Shown here: in pieces, positions 1 through 7,736 of the stretch | How the letters are laid out: each line of letters starts with the position of its first letter | Numbering within the stretch: position 1 is the stretch's first letter | Virus record (IMG/VR): IMGVR_UViG_3300032308_002092 | Coordinates: 62,001-126,000 of that record | Reading direction: 5' to 3' (one strand) | DNA: 64,000 nucleotides | Source of the DNA: a virus | Position numbers and translations under genes: made by a program | Notes under the pieces: generated by a model | Database searches by the model: none | What the model was told of the DNA's origin: nothing | Seen by the model: only the letters and a program-made list of their open reading frames with translations

Positions 1-187
1 CGGGTATCTTGTGAGGACCTTTGCGGATACAGGCTTGCACTTCCGAGTATAGCTCGTAGTTCTTCGAGCACCAGAATTCCTTATTTTCTTTTCCAATAGC
101 GCCAACGATAAGCATGCCAGATATGAGTCCAACTAAAAGAAATACGACCGCTATAAGGGTATAAGTCATTCCGTCCTGGTGGTTCAT
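1..187 (-). CDS. Small membrane protein, C-terminus beyond window
   Basis: An ATG at 187 opens a frame that runs off the left edge with no stop, giving about 62 visible codons. Residues 8-28 are strongly hydrophobic (one membrane segment), followed by a charged tail with two Cys. The start overlaps the stop of the upstream gene (ATGA), and a purine-rich AAGGGAGA lies 6-7 nt before it. Function unknown. Confidence 0.6.
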   Translation of the reverse strand, partial: MNHQDGMTYTLIAVVFLLVGLISGMLIVGAIGKENKEFWCSKNYELYSEVQACIRKGPHKIP

Positions 188-324
188 CTAAGCGTCTCCC
201 TTATTGCTACATATAGATAAGCTATTACCATAGCCCCAACTAAGGTGTATAAAAATAGATCCATCGGCTTAGCATCTAGTACACAAGCCTCTACGAAGTT
301 TCTGATCGTACACTCTGTTTTCAT
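184..324 (-). CDS. 46-aa single-span membrane protein
   Basis: ATG at 324 with GAGGGA just upstream, stop TGA overlapping the next start. The N-terminal third (MKTECTIRNFVEACVLDA) resembles the N-terminus of the small membrane protein at 1957-2124 (ENVGCTVHNFIDGCILN), and both continue into a hydrophobic helix, so the two look like paralogs. Function unknown; a holin-like role is possible but not shown. Confidence 0.6.
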   Translation of the reverse strand: MKTECTIRNFVEACVLDAKPMDLFLYTLVGAMVIAYLYVAIRETLR

Positions 325-331
325 TGGTCCC

Positions 332-523
332 TCACAAAGGTCTTTTGGAAATTAGCTTGTCAAGTCTTTCACACGATTCCTGTGCTCTGTCTAAAGAACC
401 CTGGATCCGCCCAAGGCTTTGCAGTAGCGACTCGACGTCCTCCCACTTAACCCAGTCGCCTTGGGGACGTTCATCGATGCTTTCCATGCGCCAGTTGATA
501 TCGTACCGCTTAATTTCAATCAT
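332..523 (-). CDS. Hypothetical protein, 63 aa
   Basis: The ATG at 523 is preferred over an upstream in-frame GTG (547), because it forms the usual short overlap with the stop of the preceding gene. The SD is weak. The protein is soluble, with a helical, Gln/Arg-rich C-terminal half. No family recognised. Confidence 0.5.
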   Translation of the reverse strand: MIEIKRYDINWRMESIDERPQGDWVKWEDVESLLQSLGRIQGSLDRAQESCERLDKLISKRPL

Positions 524-812
524 TGTCGTTAACCCACAACCTACCACTCTCAGGAATCATGACGGAGCCATTAGGCTGCGTACCTACTCTAAGGGTGGCC
601 TTCAGCCAAAGGTTCTGCGCCTCGGGATCTGATGTTAAGAATGGTACGAAGTAATCAGCAACTCGGATAAACTCAGGCACCAGCTCCCAGTCGTCTGCCA
701 TGACATCAATATAGTCGTCGTCGCTCGAATCAAACCACGCGTCTTTCGCCCAGCTTTTCCTTCTAGCTCTGCGGCCTTCGCGAATCTCTGGTAGTATTTC
801 TTCAAGTTTCAT
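516..812 (-). CDS. DUF2829/Tad2-like protein, short paralog
   Basis: 98 aa. The N-terminal half reads MKLEEILPEIREGRRARRKSW and then MADDWELV, the order seen in DUF2829 (small N-terminal helix, GkxxRRxxW, C-terminal DWE). DUF2829 includes Thoeris anti-defence protein Tad2, which sequesters the cyclic ADP-ribose-type signal. A C-terminal part of about 45 residues starting RVADYFVP is shared with the paralog at 1201-1557. It overlaps its upstream neighbour by 4 nt. Family membership rests on motif reading; anti-defence activity is inference. Confidence 0.55.
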   Translation of the reverse strand: MKLEEILPEIREGRRARRKSWAKDAWFDSSDDDYIDVMADDWELVPEFIRVADYFVPFLTSDPEAQNLWLKATLRVGTQPNGSVMIPESGRLWVNDND

Positions 813-1204
813 TCATCCACCTCCACTTCAATTTCATACGGTGTGTCGATGAGCCAGCGGAGAACATAAGGACCGAGTGCTTCATCCGCCTCTTTGCGGG
901 AACGGAACAGCTCACGGCTTATATGTATACCCCTGGAATCTGAGCAAAAAGCTGGCGCCATCTTAACCGTCTTGCGTTCCTTTGGCCGTTCTTTGCCGAG
1001 GTATTCTACGAGGTCTCTATTTACAGACTCATTACCATATACCTGATGAGTACCGTCTAAAGTCCATGAGAATTTGCCAGATTTAACAATATATCCAGTT
1101 ACGGGATACTGTGTGCCGAAGTCATTAGGGACGCAATCACTAACCACAACCTCAGCCAACCTGCCATCACGTGTCTTGTACCAGCCGCTTTGCTCAACTT
1201 TCAT
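809..1204 (-). CDS. Hypothetical protein, 131 aa
   Basis: Starts GWYKTRDGRLAEV, a Trp/Lys/Gly-rich N-terminus common in small phage proteins of unknown function; rich in charged residues, no membrane segment. It sits between the two Tad2-like paralogs and overlaps both by 4 nt, so the three are probably translated as one unit. Confidence 0.65.
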   Translation of the reverse strand: MKVEQSGWYKTRDGRLAEVVVSDCVPNDFGTQYPVTGYIVKSGKFSWTLDGTHQVYGNESVNRDLVEYLGKERPKERKTVKMAPAFCSDSRGIHISRELFRSRKEADEALGPYVLRWLIDTPYEIEVEVDE

Positions 1205-1557
1205 TTCTGCTCCCTCTCACTTCCCGGAACCATCACGCTGCCCTCTGGTTGCTGGCCGATGGGGAGTGTATTTCGAAAATATGTTGGGTATGTCCCAGTT
1301 TCATAAACATAAAGTTGACTGACAGTTGGAACCAGATAATCAGCAACCCGGACGGGCTCCGACTCCAGTTCCCAGTCATCTGCTAGGATATCGTCGTGGA
1401 GAGGTAGGTACATACGACCGTCCTCCGAAATCAGTTGGTCAGGGAACTCAGGATTTATGCATATGTAGCAGTCCCAGTCTACCTCGCCGGGCCAGCTGTT
1501 TCTTCTGGCCTTCTGGCCTTTACGAATCTCTGGTAGTATCTCTTCTAGCTTTGCCAT
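1201..1557 (-). CDS. DUF2829/Tad2-like protein, long paralog
   Basis: 118 aa from the ATG at 1557, chosen because GTGGGGA lies 5 nt upstream; a longer frame to 1656 has no such site. MAKLEEILPEIRKGQKARRNSW is followed by ISEDGRMY and DILADDWEL, which matches the DUF2829 layout better than the short paralog. The C-terminal RVADYLVP region is shared with that paralog. DUF2829 proteins include the Thoeris inhibitor Tad2; the role here is inferred. Confidence 0.6.
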   Translation of the reverse strand: MAKLEEILPEIRKGQKARRNSWPGEVDWDCYICINPEFPDQLISEDGRMYLPLHDDILADDWELESEPVRVADYLVPTVSQLYVYETGTYPTYFRNTLPIGQQPEGSVMVPGSEREQK

Positions 1558-1570
1558 CTTGTCCCCACTC

Positions 1571-1960
1571 TCACTTTCTAAAAACGCGCTTGCCAGACTT
1601 GGGCGGCAGGATTCCCAGGTGCAGCCATGTAGGTGCGTCCAGTCTGTCCTCTGCATACAAGTCGAACTGCTCCAATAGACGGTTGTCGTCCTTCGTCACC
1701 ATTGCATACAGCTTGCCATCCTTGTCAGCGATGTCGATGGCAGCAGCCTTGCAGTGCGCTGAGTTCTTCGAGCCGCCAATCTTGACGTTGTATGCAGGGC
1801 TACGGTATCCACTGTTGACCGTGAACGGCATGCCCAATAGGTCACGCAGCTTGTTGACCTGGACAAGCAGCTTGATAGCGTTCATATAGTCATCATGGTC
1901 CAGCTCAGTCAGGTCCTGGCCGCCAAAGTACTCTTCAGCTGATATTTTTATTTTACTCAT
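1571..1960 (-). CDS. M15-type peptidoglycan peptidase (endolysin or remodelling enzyme)
   Basis: 129 aa from ATG 1960 (AAGGATG upstream; overlaps the preceding stop). It contains VNSGYRSPAYN, then SAHCKAAAIDIAD and WLHLGI, which are the Zn-ligand blocks of the peptidase M15 / D-Ala-D-Ala carboxypeptidase fold (SxHxxxxAxDI and xHxG). The usual Gly of SxHxxGxA is Ala here. It probably cleaves peptide crosslinks of the host wall. The neighbouring small membrane proteins (1957-2124, 2112-2267) suggest a lysis cassette; a separate GH24 lysozyme lies at 47115. Confidence 0.8.
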   Translation of the reverse strand: MSKIKISAEEYFGGQDLTELDHDDYMNAIKLLVQVNKLRDLLGMPFTVNSGYRSPAYNVKIGGSKNSAHCKAAAIDIADKDGKLYAMVTKDDNRLLEQFDLYAEDRLDAPTWLHLGILPPKSGKRVFRK

Positions 1961-2124
1961 TTTTTTAAGACATCCTTCGTAATAGAAATTACTGTTAAAG
2001 CGGCTGAGACCAATAAACAAAAACCCACTAATCCCAGACCACCTACGATTAAAACAGTTACAGGATGAACATTGAGAATGCATCCGTCAATAAAGTTATG
2101 GACAGTACAGCCTACGTTTTCCAT
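1957..2124 (-). CDS. 55-aa membrane protein, candidate holin
   Basis: ATG 2124 preceded by GAGGTGGG; stop overlaps the peptidase start. A short polar N-terminus with two Cys precedes a hydrophobic helix of about 25 residues (residues 21-45) and a KDVLKK tail. Size, single span and position next to an M15 peptidase fit a holin or a holin accessory. It resembles the 46-aa protein at 184-324. No specific holin family is recognised. Confidence 0.55.
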   Translation of the reverse strand: MENVGCTVHNFIDGCILNVHPVTVLIVGGLGLVGFCLLVSAALTVISITKDVLKK

Positions 2125-2267
2125 ACACCCACCTCTGATGTGATTCTAATCTTGCTCATTTCTTTTTTCTTCCTATCTAGTTCTTCAATTTTTCTTTCCA
2201 GAAATTTAACTTTACGCCTGGGCTCGATAACGCCGGTAATCAGTAGCACGATTGTTAGTGTTCTAAT
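2112..2267 (-). CDS. Possible 51-aa membrane/coiled-coil protein with ATT start
   Basis: An open frame without ATG, GTG or TTG begins at an ATT directly after the TGA of the upstream gene, with GGGGAGG ideally placed 7 nt before it. The product would have a hydrophobic N-terminus (RTLTIVLLITGVI) and a charged, helical Lys/Glu stretch, a layout seen in small inner-membrane spanins. It overlaps the candidate holin. The start codon is unusual, so the call is tentative. Confidence 0.35.
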   Translation of the reverse strand: MRTLTIVLLITGVIEPRRKVKFLERKIEELDRKKKEMSKIRITSEVGVWKT

Positions 2268-2486
2268 TCATCGACCTCCCCTTGTTTCACCGCACGCCGG
2301 TAGCCTGGTGCCTATCACCCGCCACTCTCCCTGACCATCCGCCCAATTACCAGCGTAAAACTCTTCTATTGAGACGTAGTAGTCCAACCAGACCCACCAC
2401 CCAGCGACTCGGGTTGGGAGGTAGGCGAACCGCTCAACCTCTCGCACACCCCTATTCTCGTACTGCTTAGCGGCCTTCCATTTCAT
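2268..2486 (-). CDS. Trp/Tyr-rich hypothetical protein, 72 aa
   Basis: Starts at 2486 with GAAAGG upstream. It contains a VAGWWVWLDYY block and a GEWRVIG block, suggesting a small beta-rich fold. No family recognised. Its stop is directly abutted by the possible ATT-started frame downstream. Confidence 0.55.
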   Translation of the reverse strand: MKWKAAKQYENRGVREVERFAYLPTRVAGWWVWLDYYVSIEEFYAGNWADGQGEWRVIGTRLPACGETRGGR

Positions 2487-2540
2487 TTCCTAAACACCTT
2501 TCTAGTTTCTGTAAAATCAATAGGGCCAACATACCCACTC

Positions 2541-2987
2541 CTATTTGTGGAATTTCTCAACGACGCTGCGTATCAGCAGCTCTCTCGTTTTACGTGGTAG
2601 ATTTTGTACAAACAGTATCTCTATCGCGTAGTTGATCAACTCTTTCTCACAGCCTTTAACCCTGCTGCGGGTTCTAGTCATCTTGGTTGTCTTAGGGTCA
2701 CCTAGAACATCCAGTAGTTGGTTGGTCATCACGTGTGCTATTAGCTCTATGGTAAGAGAGTAGTCGATTTGGGAAGGAGCATTTATCCCAGGGTGGGAGC
2801 ATCGTATACAGTTTGTTATCAAGTCATTTAGCATCTCGTACTCAAACTCTTGTATCGGCTGTATTGCTATGTTTTGATGTGGTGCGTTGTAGGTTCTTTT
2901 GCTCGCACCTAGCTTAAACACCTTGATGTGTGGGTGGTGGGTATTGTTGCTGTTGAGTGCAGAGATGATTCTGTCGTAGTGGTTCAT
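2541..2987 (-). CDS. Hypothetical protein, 148 aa
   Basis: Helical, His/Asn-rich N-terminus, Lys/Arg-rich centre (TRTRSRVKG) and a helical C-terminus. It overlaps the preceding gene by 4 nt, so the two are probably co-translated. No motif recognised. Confidence 0.65.
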   Translation of the reverse strand: MNHYDRIISALNSNNTHHPHIKVFKLGASKRTYNAPHQNIAIQPIQEFEYEMLNDLITNCIRCSHPGINAPSQIDYSLTIELIAHVMTNQLLDVLGDPKTTKMTRTRSRVKGCEKELINYAIEILFVQNLPRKTRELLIRSVVEKFHK

Positions 2988-3634
2988 ACTAACTCCATCG
3001 AGTAGATAGGTTCTTTGTCGTTGGCTCTAGCTTTGAGTACCTTGAGCCAAACTATAGATTCTGAGTTGCCCCTTAGCGCTTCCTCGACGTGATCTCTGAA
3101 GTCTTCCACGAAGTCAATCGCCCTTATGTCTTGATTAATGATCCAACTTTGGCAAATGCCCATGACTTCACTCTTTACGCGGTCGCTTCTTCTAGCGCGT
3201 ATCTTCCTATCGCTGAAGATTCCAGCTATATTCTTAAGGTGATTACTCTCTTTGTTGGTGTAGACTTCTTTGCACATCAGGTGCCTGGCGTGTCTCTGAA
3301 TCGCATCTTGGTCTGTTACCAAGCGGATCCTAAAACTAAGGGTATCTACACTCAGCTTGCCGGTAGTGAGATCGAGCCTTATCTCGCTCGGCGTATCTAC
3401 GAACTCCACTTCCGCGTGGGTTAAGTGGGTTCTGCGTATCTTCTTTGCCAAGAGGTCCTTGGCATCGAGCACGTAGTCCCACCCGCCAAAAACCATATCC
3501 TTGGTCTCTAGCGTAACAACTTCTAGGTCGCCTAAAACCTCTAGCGTATGTCTGTTAGGGATGTAGGGTAGGATTCGCTTGGATATCTCATCCATCTCTT
3601 CGTAAACTGGATCGCGCCAAAGTGATCTGGTCAT
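2984..3634 (-). CDS. Hypothetical protein, 216 aa
   Basis: A very strong SD (AAGGAGG) 7 nt before the ATG, and a promoter-like TTCCCGAATATATAAA just upstream (3651-3668), mark this as the first gene of a transcript. Mixed charged protein with an Arg/Lys-rich segment near residue 145; no membrane span or known motif. Confidence 0.7.
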   Translation of the reverse strand: MTRSLWRDPVYEEMDEISKRILPYIPNRHTLEVLGDLEVVTLETKDMVFGGWDYVLDAKDLLAKKIRRTHLTHAEVEFVDTPSEIRLDLTTGKLSVDTLSFRIRLVTDQDAIQRHARHLMCKEVYTNKESNHLKNIAGIFSDRKIRARRSDRVKSEVMGICQSWIINQDIRAIDFVEDFRDHVEEALRGNSESIVWLKVLKARANDKEPIYSMELV

Positions 3635-3650
3635 AACAACCTCCTTGGTA

Positions 3651-3668
3651 TTTTTATATATTCGGGAA
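3651..3668 (-). promoter_or_regulatory. Promoter-like TTCCCGA-TATA element
   Basis: On the minus strand this reads TTCCCGAATATATAAAAA and sits about 15-35 nt before the ATG at 3634. The same arrangement (TTCCCGA or ATCCCGA followed within a few bases by an A/T-rich -10-like stretch) recurs before many minus-strand genes here, which suggests a phage-specific promoter class. Confidence 0.4.
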
Positions 3669-3679
3669 TCAAAACAGAG

Positions 3680-5086
3680 TTACTTGCCTGGGATCTTTAC
3701 TGTTTTAGACCAGGTGCGTTCTACGAACGGATGTTTTTCAGTACCGTCCTTCTCGATAACCCAAAGCACTTCTGGGAATCTTTGGTTTGGTCTTAGCCAG
3801 CTTTCTACACCTACGTCGCTGAAGTGTCCGTCAGTAAAAACTAGTGTCAAATCCGGGCTAGTCTTCAACACGTTCTTGAGTGTGTCTTCTAAGTCTGTGC
3901 CGCCCATCTTAACGTTGTTTCGTATGGTCTCTTGCCCTACTCGATCGCCCATCTTGTACGGTTGACTGTGGTACTCTTTATCAGAGAAGAGGTGTAGCGA
4001 GCACTTACGCGCGCCTGCTTTTAGGAACTCATCTACCACTTGTAGGAAGTTATTGAGCGTCTCTACGCTGATACTGCCGCTCGTATCGCACACTATGCGC
4101 AGCTTCGGCAACGGACCTTCCTTACTACCAGGGATCAGGTTTGGAAACCGCCTGCTCTTCCTAGTCCACGAATACCTACGGTCCTGCCCAGAAGCAGATT
4201 TCTTGATCGCAGCAAGTATGAGGGCTTTGTAGTTTAGTTCTGCTCGCCTAGACTTGATCTCTTCTAGCAGCTTGCTGACCATAGCGGGTAGTCTGTCATG
4301 ACCAGTAGATGACTTGATCATGGCTCGCTTCACCAGATCTTCCATGGCATCCAGCATCTCGTCTTCTTCTGCGTTGGCTTCCCAGCCGTGGCTGTCGAAC
4401 TCTTTTGGTATGCCCTTACCTTTACCCTTACCTTTGCTTTGGCCATCCCCATCACCATCTTCGCCGTCTTCGCCATCTTCTGGCTCTTTGTAGCGATCTT
4501 TTAGGCGTAGGAAGTACTGCTCCATGGTCTCGTTCTCTGGCCAAGGTGTCTTTTTGCCTTTGTCGTCTTCGTCGTGGAAGTTCTTGGCCAGCATGGCGTG
4601 ACCGGGACATAGTTCGTTTTGGCAAGCAGCGCCTTGCTGTAATTCTTCTATTGGCGGGCATTCCTTGCAGCCAGCCGGTAAGTCTCTGATGTAGTTGTTT
4701 ATTGCGAGATCTGCAGCGATATTTAGCAACTTACGGTTGTGGTTAGATATCTTGAAGAACGGCACACGTGTCAAATGTTTGTGCACTAAGTGAAACAACT
4801 CATGAAGTAGAACAGCTCTTCTATTTTCTTGACTTAGTTTCTTCACAAAAAACATAGGGTTAATGAGAAGCATATACTTCTTCTGATCAGCGCTAAAAGT
4901 AACACCAGCTGTATCTAGTTGAAAACTATAGGTAATGTCCATGCTTTGTAGCATAGAGCAATAGAAGGTGTTGTCCTTATAAATTTCATACAAAGCAGTC
5001 GCCAAAGCCTGAGAGCGTTCAGCCTCAGTTGTCGTGTCTTTAGCGGCTTTATCTGTAGATTTAAAAATAGTAGCAGGTGCGTTCAT
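3680..5086 (-). CDS. VWA-like / predicted metallopeptidase protein (DUF2201 type)
   Basis: 468 aa. Residues ~90-110 carry LLHELFHLVHKH (HExxH), typical of the N-terminal predicted metallopeptidase half of DUF2201. A Gly/Asp/Lys linker near residue 210 leads to a C-terminal von Willebrand A-like domain with a MIDAS signature: DTSGS near 345, GGTDLED and FTDGHF further on. Such proteins commonly pair with MoxR AAA ATPases; one lies at 11472-12596. Likely role: metal-dependent adaptor or substrate-binding partner of that ATPase. Strong SD (AAGGAGG). Confidence 0.8.
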   Translation of the reverse strand: MNAPATIFKSTDKAAKDTTTEAERSQALATALYEIYKDNTFYCSMLQSMDITYSFQLDTAGVTFSADQKKYMLLINPMFFVKKLSQENRRAVLLHELFHLVHKHLTRVPFFKISNHNRKLLNIAADLAINNYIRDLPAGCKECPPIEELQQGAACQNELCPGHAMLAKNFHDEDDKGKKTPWPENETMEQYFLRLKDRYKEPEDGEDGEDGDGDGQSKGKGKGKGIPKEFDSHGWEANAEEDEMLDAMEDLVKRAMIKSSTGHDRLPAMVSKLLEEIKSRRAELNYKALILAAIKKSASGQDRRYSWTRKSRRFPNLIPGSKEGPLPKLRIVCDTSGSISVETLNNFLQVVDEFLKAGARKCSLHLFSDKEYHSQPYKMGDRVGQETIRNNVKMGGTDLEDTLKNVLKTSPDLTLVFTDGHFSDVGVESWLRPNQRFPEVLWVIEKDGTEKHPFVERTWSKTVKIPGK

Positions 5087-5102
5087 GCTATCCTCCTTGT
5101 TG

Positions 5103-5121
5103 TTTATATTAGGATCGGGAT
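5103..5121 (-). promoter_or_regulatory. Promoter-like ATCCCGA-TAATAT element
   Basis: Reads ATCCCGATCCTAATATAAA on the minus strand, about 17-35 nt before the ATG at 5086. If TAATAT is the -10, the leader is only about 20 nt and carries the AAGGAGG site. Confidence 0.4.
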
Positions 5122-5142
5122 ATTACCTTGGACCGGTAGGGA

Positions 5143-5349
5143 CTATTGTCTTTCCCAAGGCTTTTCTGTCATGCACTCTGCGTGCCTAGGTGTGTCGCCA
5201 AATAACGCTCTGCAGAACGCAAAGGAGTGTTCGTACGTAGCTCGCACTCTACCTAGGTAGTATGAAGCAACTATGAGCATTATCAGTATAGATATGACGA
5301 ATATCATGTCTTTGTCGCTTCTTCGACTATCTATCACTCTGTTGCTCAT
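5143..5349 (-). CDS. Single-span membrane protein, 68 aa
   Basis: Residues 14-33 are hydrophobic (MIFVISILIMLIVASYYL); the C-terminal part has two Cys and many charges. ATGA overlap with the upstream gene. Function unknown. Confidence 0.6.
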   Translation of the reverse strand: MSNRVIDSRRSDKDMIFVISILIMLIVASYYLGRVRATYEHSFAFCRALFGDTPRHAECMTEKPWERQ

Positions 5350-5579
5350 AGGAACGTCCTCTTGAGCATGGCAGTCACATCCATGCCTTTCTCTCTACTA
5401 GCGGCTTCAGCAGCAGCCTTAAAGCGGTTCAGCAGTATGGCGGCAACTGCAACTGGGTCTGAGCCGTCTTGTATGGCGTTGGTTACCATTATATCGATGC
5501 TGTCGCTGAATAGCTTTAATCTAAGCGTCTCTGGATCCCGCTTGATCTTCTCCATGCCTAGATCTATTACGTCGGACAT
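5346..5579 (-). CDS. Hypothetical protein, 77 aa
   Basis: Soluble helical protein with an Ala-rich centre (AVAAILLNRFKAAAEAA). It overlaps both neighbours by a few nucleotides (ATGA at the 3' end). No family recognised. Confidence 0.6.
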   Translation of the reverse strand: MSDVIDLGMEKIKRDPETLRLKLFSDSIDIMVTNAIQDGSDPVAVAAILLNRFKAAAEAASREKGMDVTAMLKRTFL

Positions 5580-5881
5580 GTTTCTTCCTTGTCCTTTTCT
5601 GACCTTCTATAGGATCGGGATGGGGTCATTGCGAGCTTCTTCTCGTACCAAGTGGGAGGCGTTGGTGGTCTTTCTTGTGCGACTTTAGCGTGGGGCTCTA
5701 GGGGTGTTTCGTCGAACTTTTGGGGAAAGAGGGTCTTTTCTATGGCGTCCTCTTGGGCCTCTAACTGCTTCTCTTCTTGCTTCTTCTGTTTCGGAGTCTT
5801 TCGGTTAGATTTAATTTCCTTGTCTTTATCGTGTCTTCCGCGTTGCCTATGCCCAACTGGTATCCTGGGACCTGCGACCAT
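5567..5881 (-). CDS. Charged, low-complexity protein, 104 aa
   Basis: Rich in Lys, Glu, Arg and Pro, likely largely disordered. AAGGGG lies before the ATG at 5881. The upstream gene is thyX, separated by a hairpin at 5894-5924. No motif recognised. Confidence 0.55.
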   Translation of the reverse strand: MVAGPRIPVGHRQRGRHDKDKEIKSNRKTPKQKKQEEKQLEAQEDAIEKTLFPQKFDETPLEPHAKVAQERPPTPPTWYEKKLAMTPSRSYRRSEKDKEETCPT

Positions 5882-5893
5882 CCAGCACCCCTT

Positions 5894-5924
5894 ATAGTAG
5901 TTACGCTTTAAATGTAACTACTAT
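5894..5924 (-). promoter_or_regulatory. 11-bp perfect stem-loop after thyX
   Basis: ATAGTAGTTAC and GTAACTACTAT pair around a 9-nt loop, between the thyX stop and the start at 5881. The stem is A/T-rich with no T-run, so it may be a weak terminator, a processing site or an operator. TATAAT lies on its 5' side on the minus strand, so it could also be a promoter with an operator. Confidence 0.4.
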
Positions 5925-5950
5925 CATTATAATACGTGATGCTTGTAGGT

Positions 5951-6793
5951 CTATTTGGAGAGATCTTCTATTATTTTAGCGAGTAAGCTAGGATCTCTGT
6001 CTGAGATCCACCTAAGGTTCTTCCATGAGAAGAAATTATAGTAGTTCTGGCCTATCCCCGGGGTAGCCTGGTGCTCCAGCGGGGACGAGTGGGCTGGCTT
6101 AGAGGAAGTCAGCTGGGTAAATATGCGAATGTCGTTCGCTAGATCAGAGGAACCACCCTCTACGCGATCGTAGCTTACTCGGGCACATCTCGCTGCAGAT
6201 CGAATCAAGTTTGCGCCTAGGTCAGAGTTAGAGCGCTCCTCATCGGTGACGAAAGGTAAGTGCCACTCGTCCTCGCTCAGAGGCTTAGCGACACTGCTAC
6301 GTAGCGCCTCCTTCATGCACCTAGCCAGCTCTCTGATCTCTGGTTGGGCATCTGGGTGATCTCGTAGTCCGAAGAAGTTCTCGTAGGAGGTTCCGGTGCA
6401 GATAACCTTGATGTTGAGGTACGGTTCTAGTACGCGGTTAGAAATTTGTTTGTGCACCATCATGGAGCTCAGCATCTTGGCCGACTCCACGGCTCTATCT
6501 CTAGCTATAAGCCATACTATCTTCGCGTAGTGGATCTGGTCTTCGGTGAGTTCTTCGTTGGCCTGCATACCCTTCTGGTTCTTACCCCAGTGAACTGGCA
6601 TAGCTGGGTCGTCCATGACTTTTTGTATCATCTTCTCGATGGGTATGGCACGAGACGAGGCAGCGTTCCTGGAGAATACGCGGTGCGTCATAAATTCGGC
6701 ATGGATAAACCGCGGATATTCAAGAACAAACGTGGTGACTCTCTCGTTGAGGTCGTTTACAGAATCCTCTATTACGTTAGCGCTTATCGTCAT
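5951..6793 (-). CDS. thyX: Flavin-dependent thymidylate synthase
   Basis: 280 aa from ATG 6793, chosen for GGAG 6 nt upstream; in-frame ATGs further up (6805, 6808) lack an SD. The ThyX signature appears as THRVFSRNAASSRAIP, a variant of RHRxxSxNExSxR common in large phages. C-terminal blocks LIRSAARCARVSYDR and SSPLEHQA follow. The enzyme methylates dUMP to dTMP using methylene-tetrahydrofolate and FADH2; with the ribonucleotide reductase genes it would supply dNTPs. It overlaps the upstream gene by 17 nt. Confidence 0.9.
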   Translation of the reverse strand: MTISANVIEDSVNDLNERVTTFVLEYPRFIHAEFMTHRVFSRNAASSRAIPIEKMIQKVMDDPAMPVHWGKNQKGMQANEELTEDQIHYAKIVWLIARDRAVESAKMLSSMMVHKQISNRVLEPYLNIKVICTGTSYENFFGLRDHPDAQPEIRELARCMKEALRSSVAKPLSEDEWHLPFVTDEERSNSDLGANLIRSAARCARVSYDRVEGGSSDLANDIRIFTQLTSSKPAHSSPLEHQATPGIGQNYYNFFSWKNLRWISDRDPSLLAKIIEDLSK

Positions 6794-7073
6794 TGAATGC
6801 TCCATCATTGAAAGTGTCTCTGAGTCTGTCGAACGCGTGTGCCTTAAGGATGGTAATGGGGTCTGCACCTAGCACTGACAGTAGTTCGTCGATGGCTTTG
6901 TGCTCGTCACCGGGACTGTAGTCGGCAGAGTCTACCCACTCTATGTCATGCATAACATTTGCGAGTGCGTCGATAACTTTCTGCACGGCCAACCTGCGCA
7001 CATCTCTATCTCTGTTCTCGATAGCTAGGTCTTGCAGCTTGTGATAGAAGTAATCGTATGCTCCGCCGCTCAT
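6777..7073 (-). CDS. Hypothetical protein of the MSGG-start type, 98 aa
   Basis: Begins MSGGAYDYFYHKLQDLA, a start shared by many short phage proteins of unknown function. Helical and acidic throughout. Overlaps thyX by 17 nt at its 3' end. Confidence 0.65.
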   Translation of the reverse strand: MSGGAYDYFYHKLQDLAIENRDRDVRRLAVQKVIDALANVMHDIEWVDSADYSPGDEHKAIDELLSVLGADPITILKAHAFDRLRDTFNDGAFNDDKR

Positions 7074-7079
7074 AGTCGC

Positions 7080-7382
7080 TTACTCCTTGTACTCTTTGAT
7101 CTTGGCCTTAATCTCTTCTACGGCTTCTTCAGCATCCTTCAGGGAGTCCTTGACATCTACGTCATCAGGGTACTTGCGTGCTTGTTGGCGCCAGAAGATG
7201 AGCTCTTCCTGCGCTGCGCGTAGCTGGGCCTTAAGCTCGTTTAGCGAGACCCTCTTCTCTAGAGCGTCGACTTGCGCCGCCTTAGCGTACCTGCTATCCA
7301 CCCAAGTGATTCCGCCAAACACAGTACCTGCCACTGCTACAATCGCAGTGAATAGCGTTAAGTATCCTTTTGCCTTGTCCAT
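7080..7382 (-). CDS. Membrane-anchored coiled-coil protein, 100 aa
   Basis: One hydrophobic span (residues 8-26) followed by a long charged helix (VDALEKRV to the end) with heptad character. It could be a lysis accessory or a scaffold on the membrane; nothing specific is recognised. It lies just downstream of the Gly/Asp-rich gene cluster. Confidence 0.6.
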   Translation of the reverse strand: MDKAKGYLTLFTAIVAVAGTVFGGITWVDSRYAKAAQVDALEKRVSLNELKAQLRAAQEELIFWRQQARKYPDDVDVKDSLKDAEEAVEEIKAKIKEYKE

Positions 7383-7398
7383 AACGTATCTCCTTTAG

Positions 7399-7722
7399 TT
7401 AAAATTCTGAAGGCGTACCAACTGCGGTGCCGATACCATCGCCTTCGTCTTCGTTAAAAGTGTTGTCGCCATCGCCGTTCTCGTAGCCGTACATACTTCC
7501 AAAACCTTCTCCGTCGCCATCAGTAGAGCCAGTTAAGGGTCGTTTTGGAGATAATCTGATGATTGGGGAATCGTACTGATGGCCGCTACCCAACCCACCG
7601 CCAAAGACATACCCATATCGCTCTCCGTAGCCAGCGCCGTTGCCGTCTTGTGGGTATCCGTACTGACGATACCCATACCCGTTTATGGGTAGCACCTTCT
7701 CATTATCTTCGGTTTTACTCAT
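7399..7722 (-). CDS. GDG-family Gly/Asp/Tyr-rich protein (divergent, 107 aa)
   Basis: ATG 7722 preferred over an upstream TTG (7743). It has the family's GYGYRQYGY and DGDGEGFGSMYGY repeats but a longer N-terminus (MSKTEDNEKVLPINGYGY) and a TPSEF end instead of PSDW. It is the last member of an eight-gene run on this strand. Function unknown. Confidence 0.75.
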   Translation of the reverse strand: MSKTEDNEKVLPINGYGYRQYGYPQDGNGAGYGERYGYVFGGGLGSGHQYDSPIIRLSPKRPLTGSTDGDGEGFGSMYGYENGDGDNTFNEDEGDGIGTAVGTPSEF

Positions 7723-7736
7723 ATATTTATACTCAC

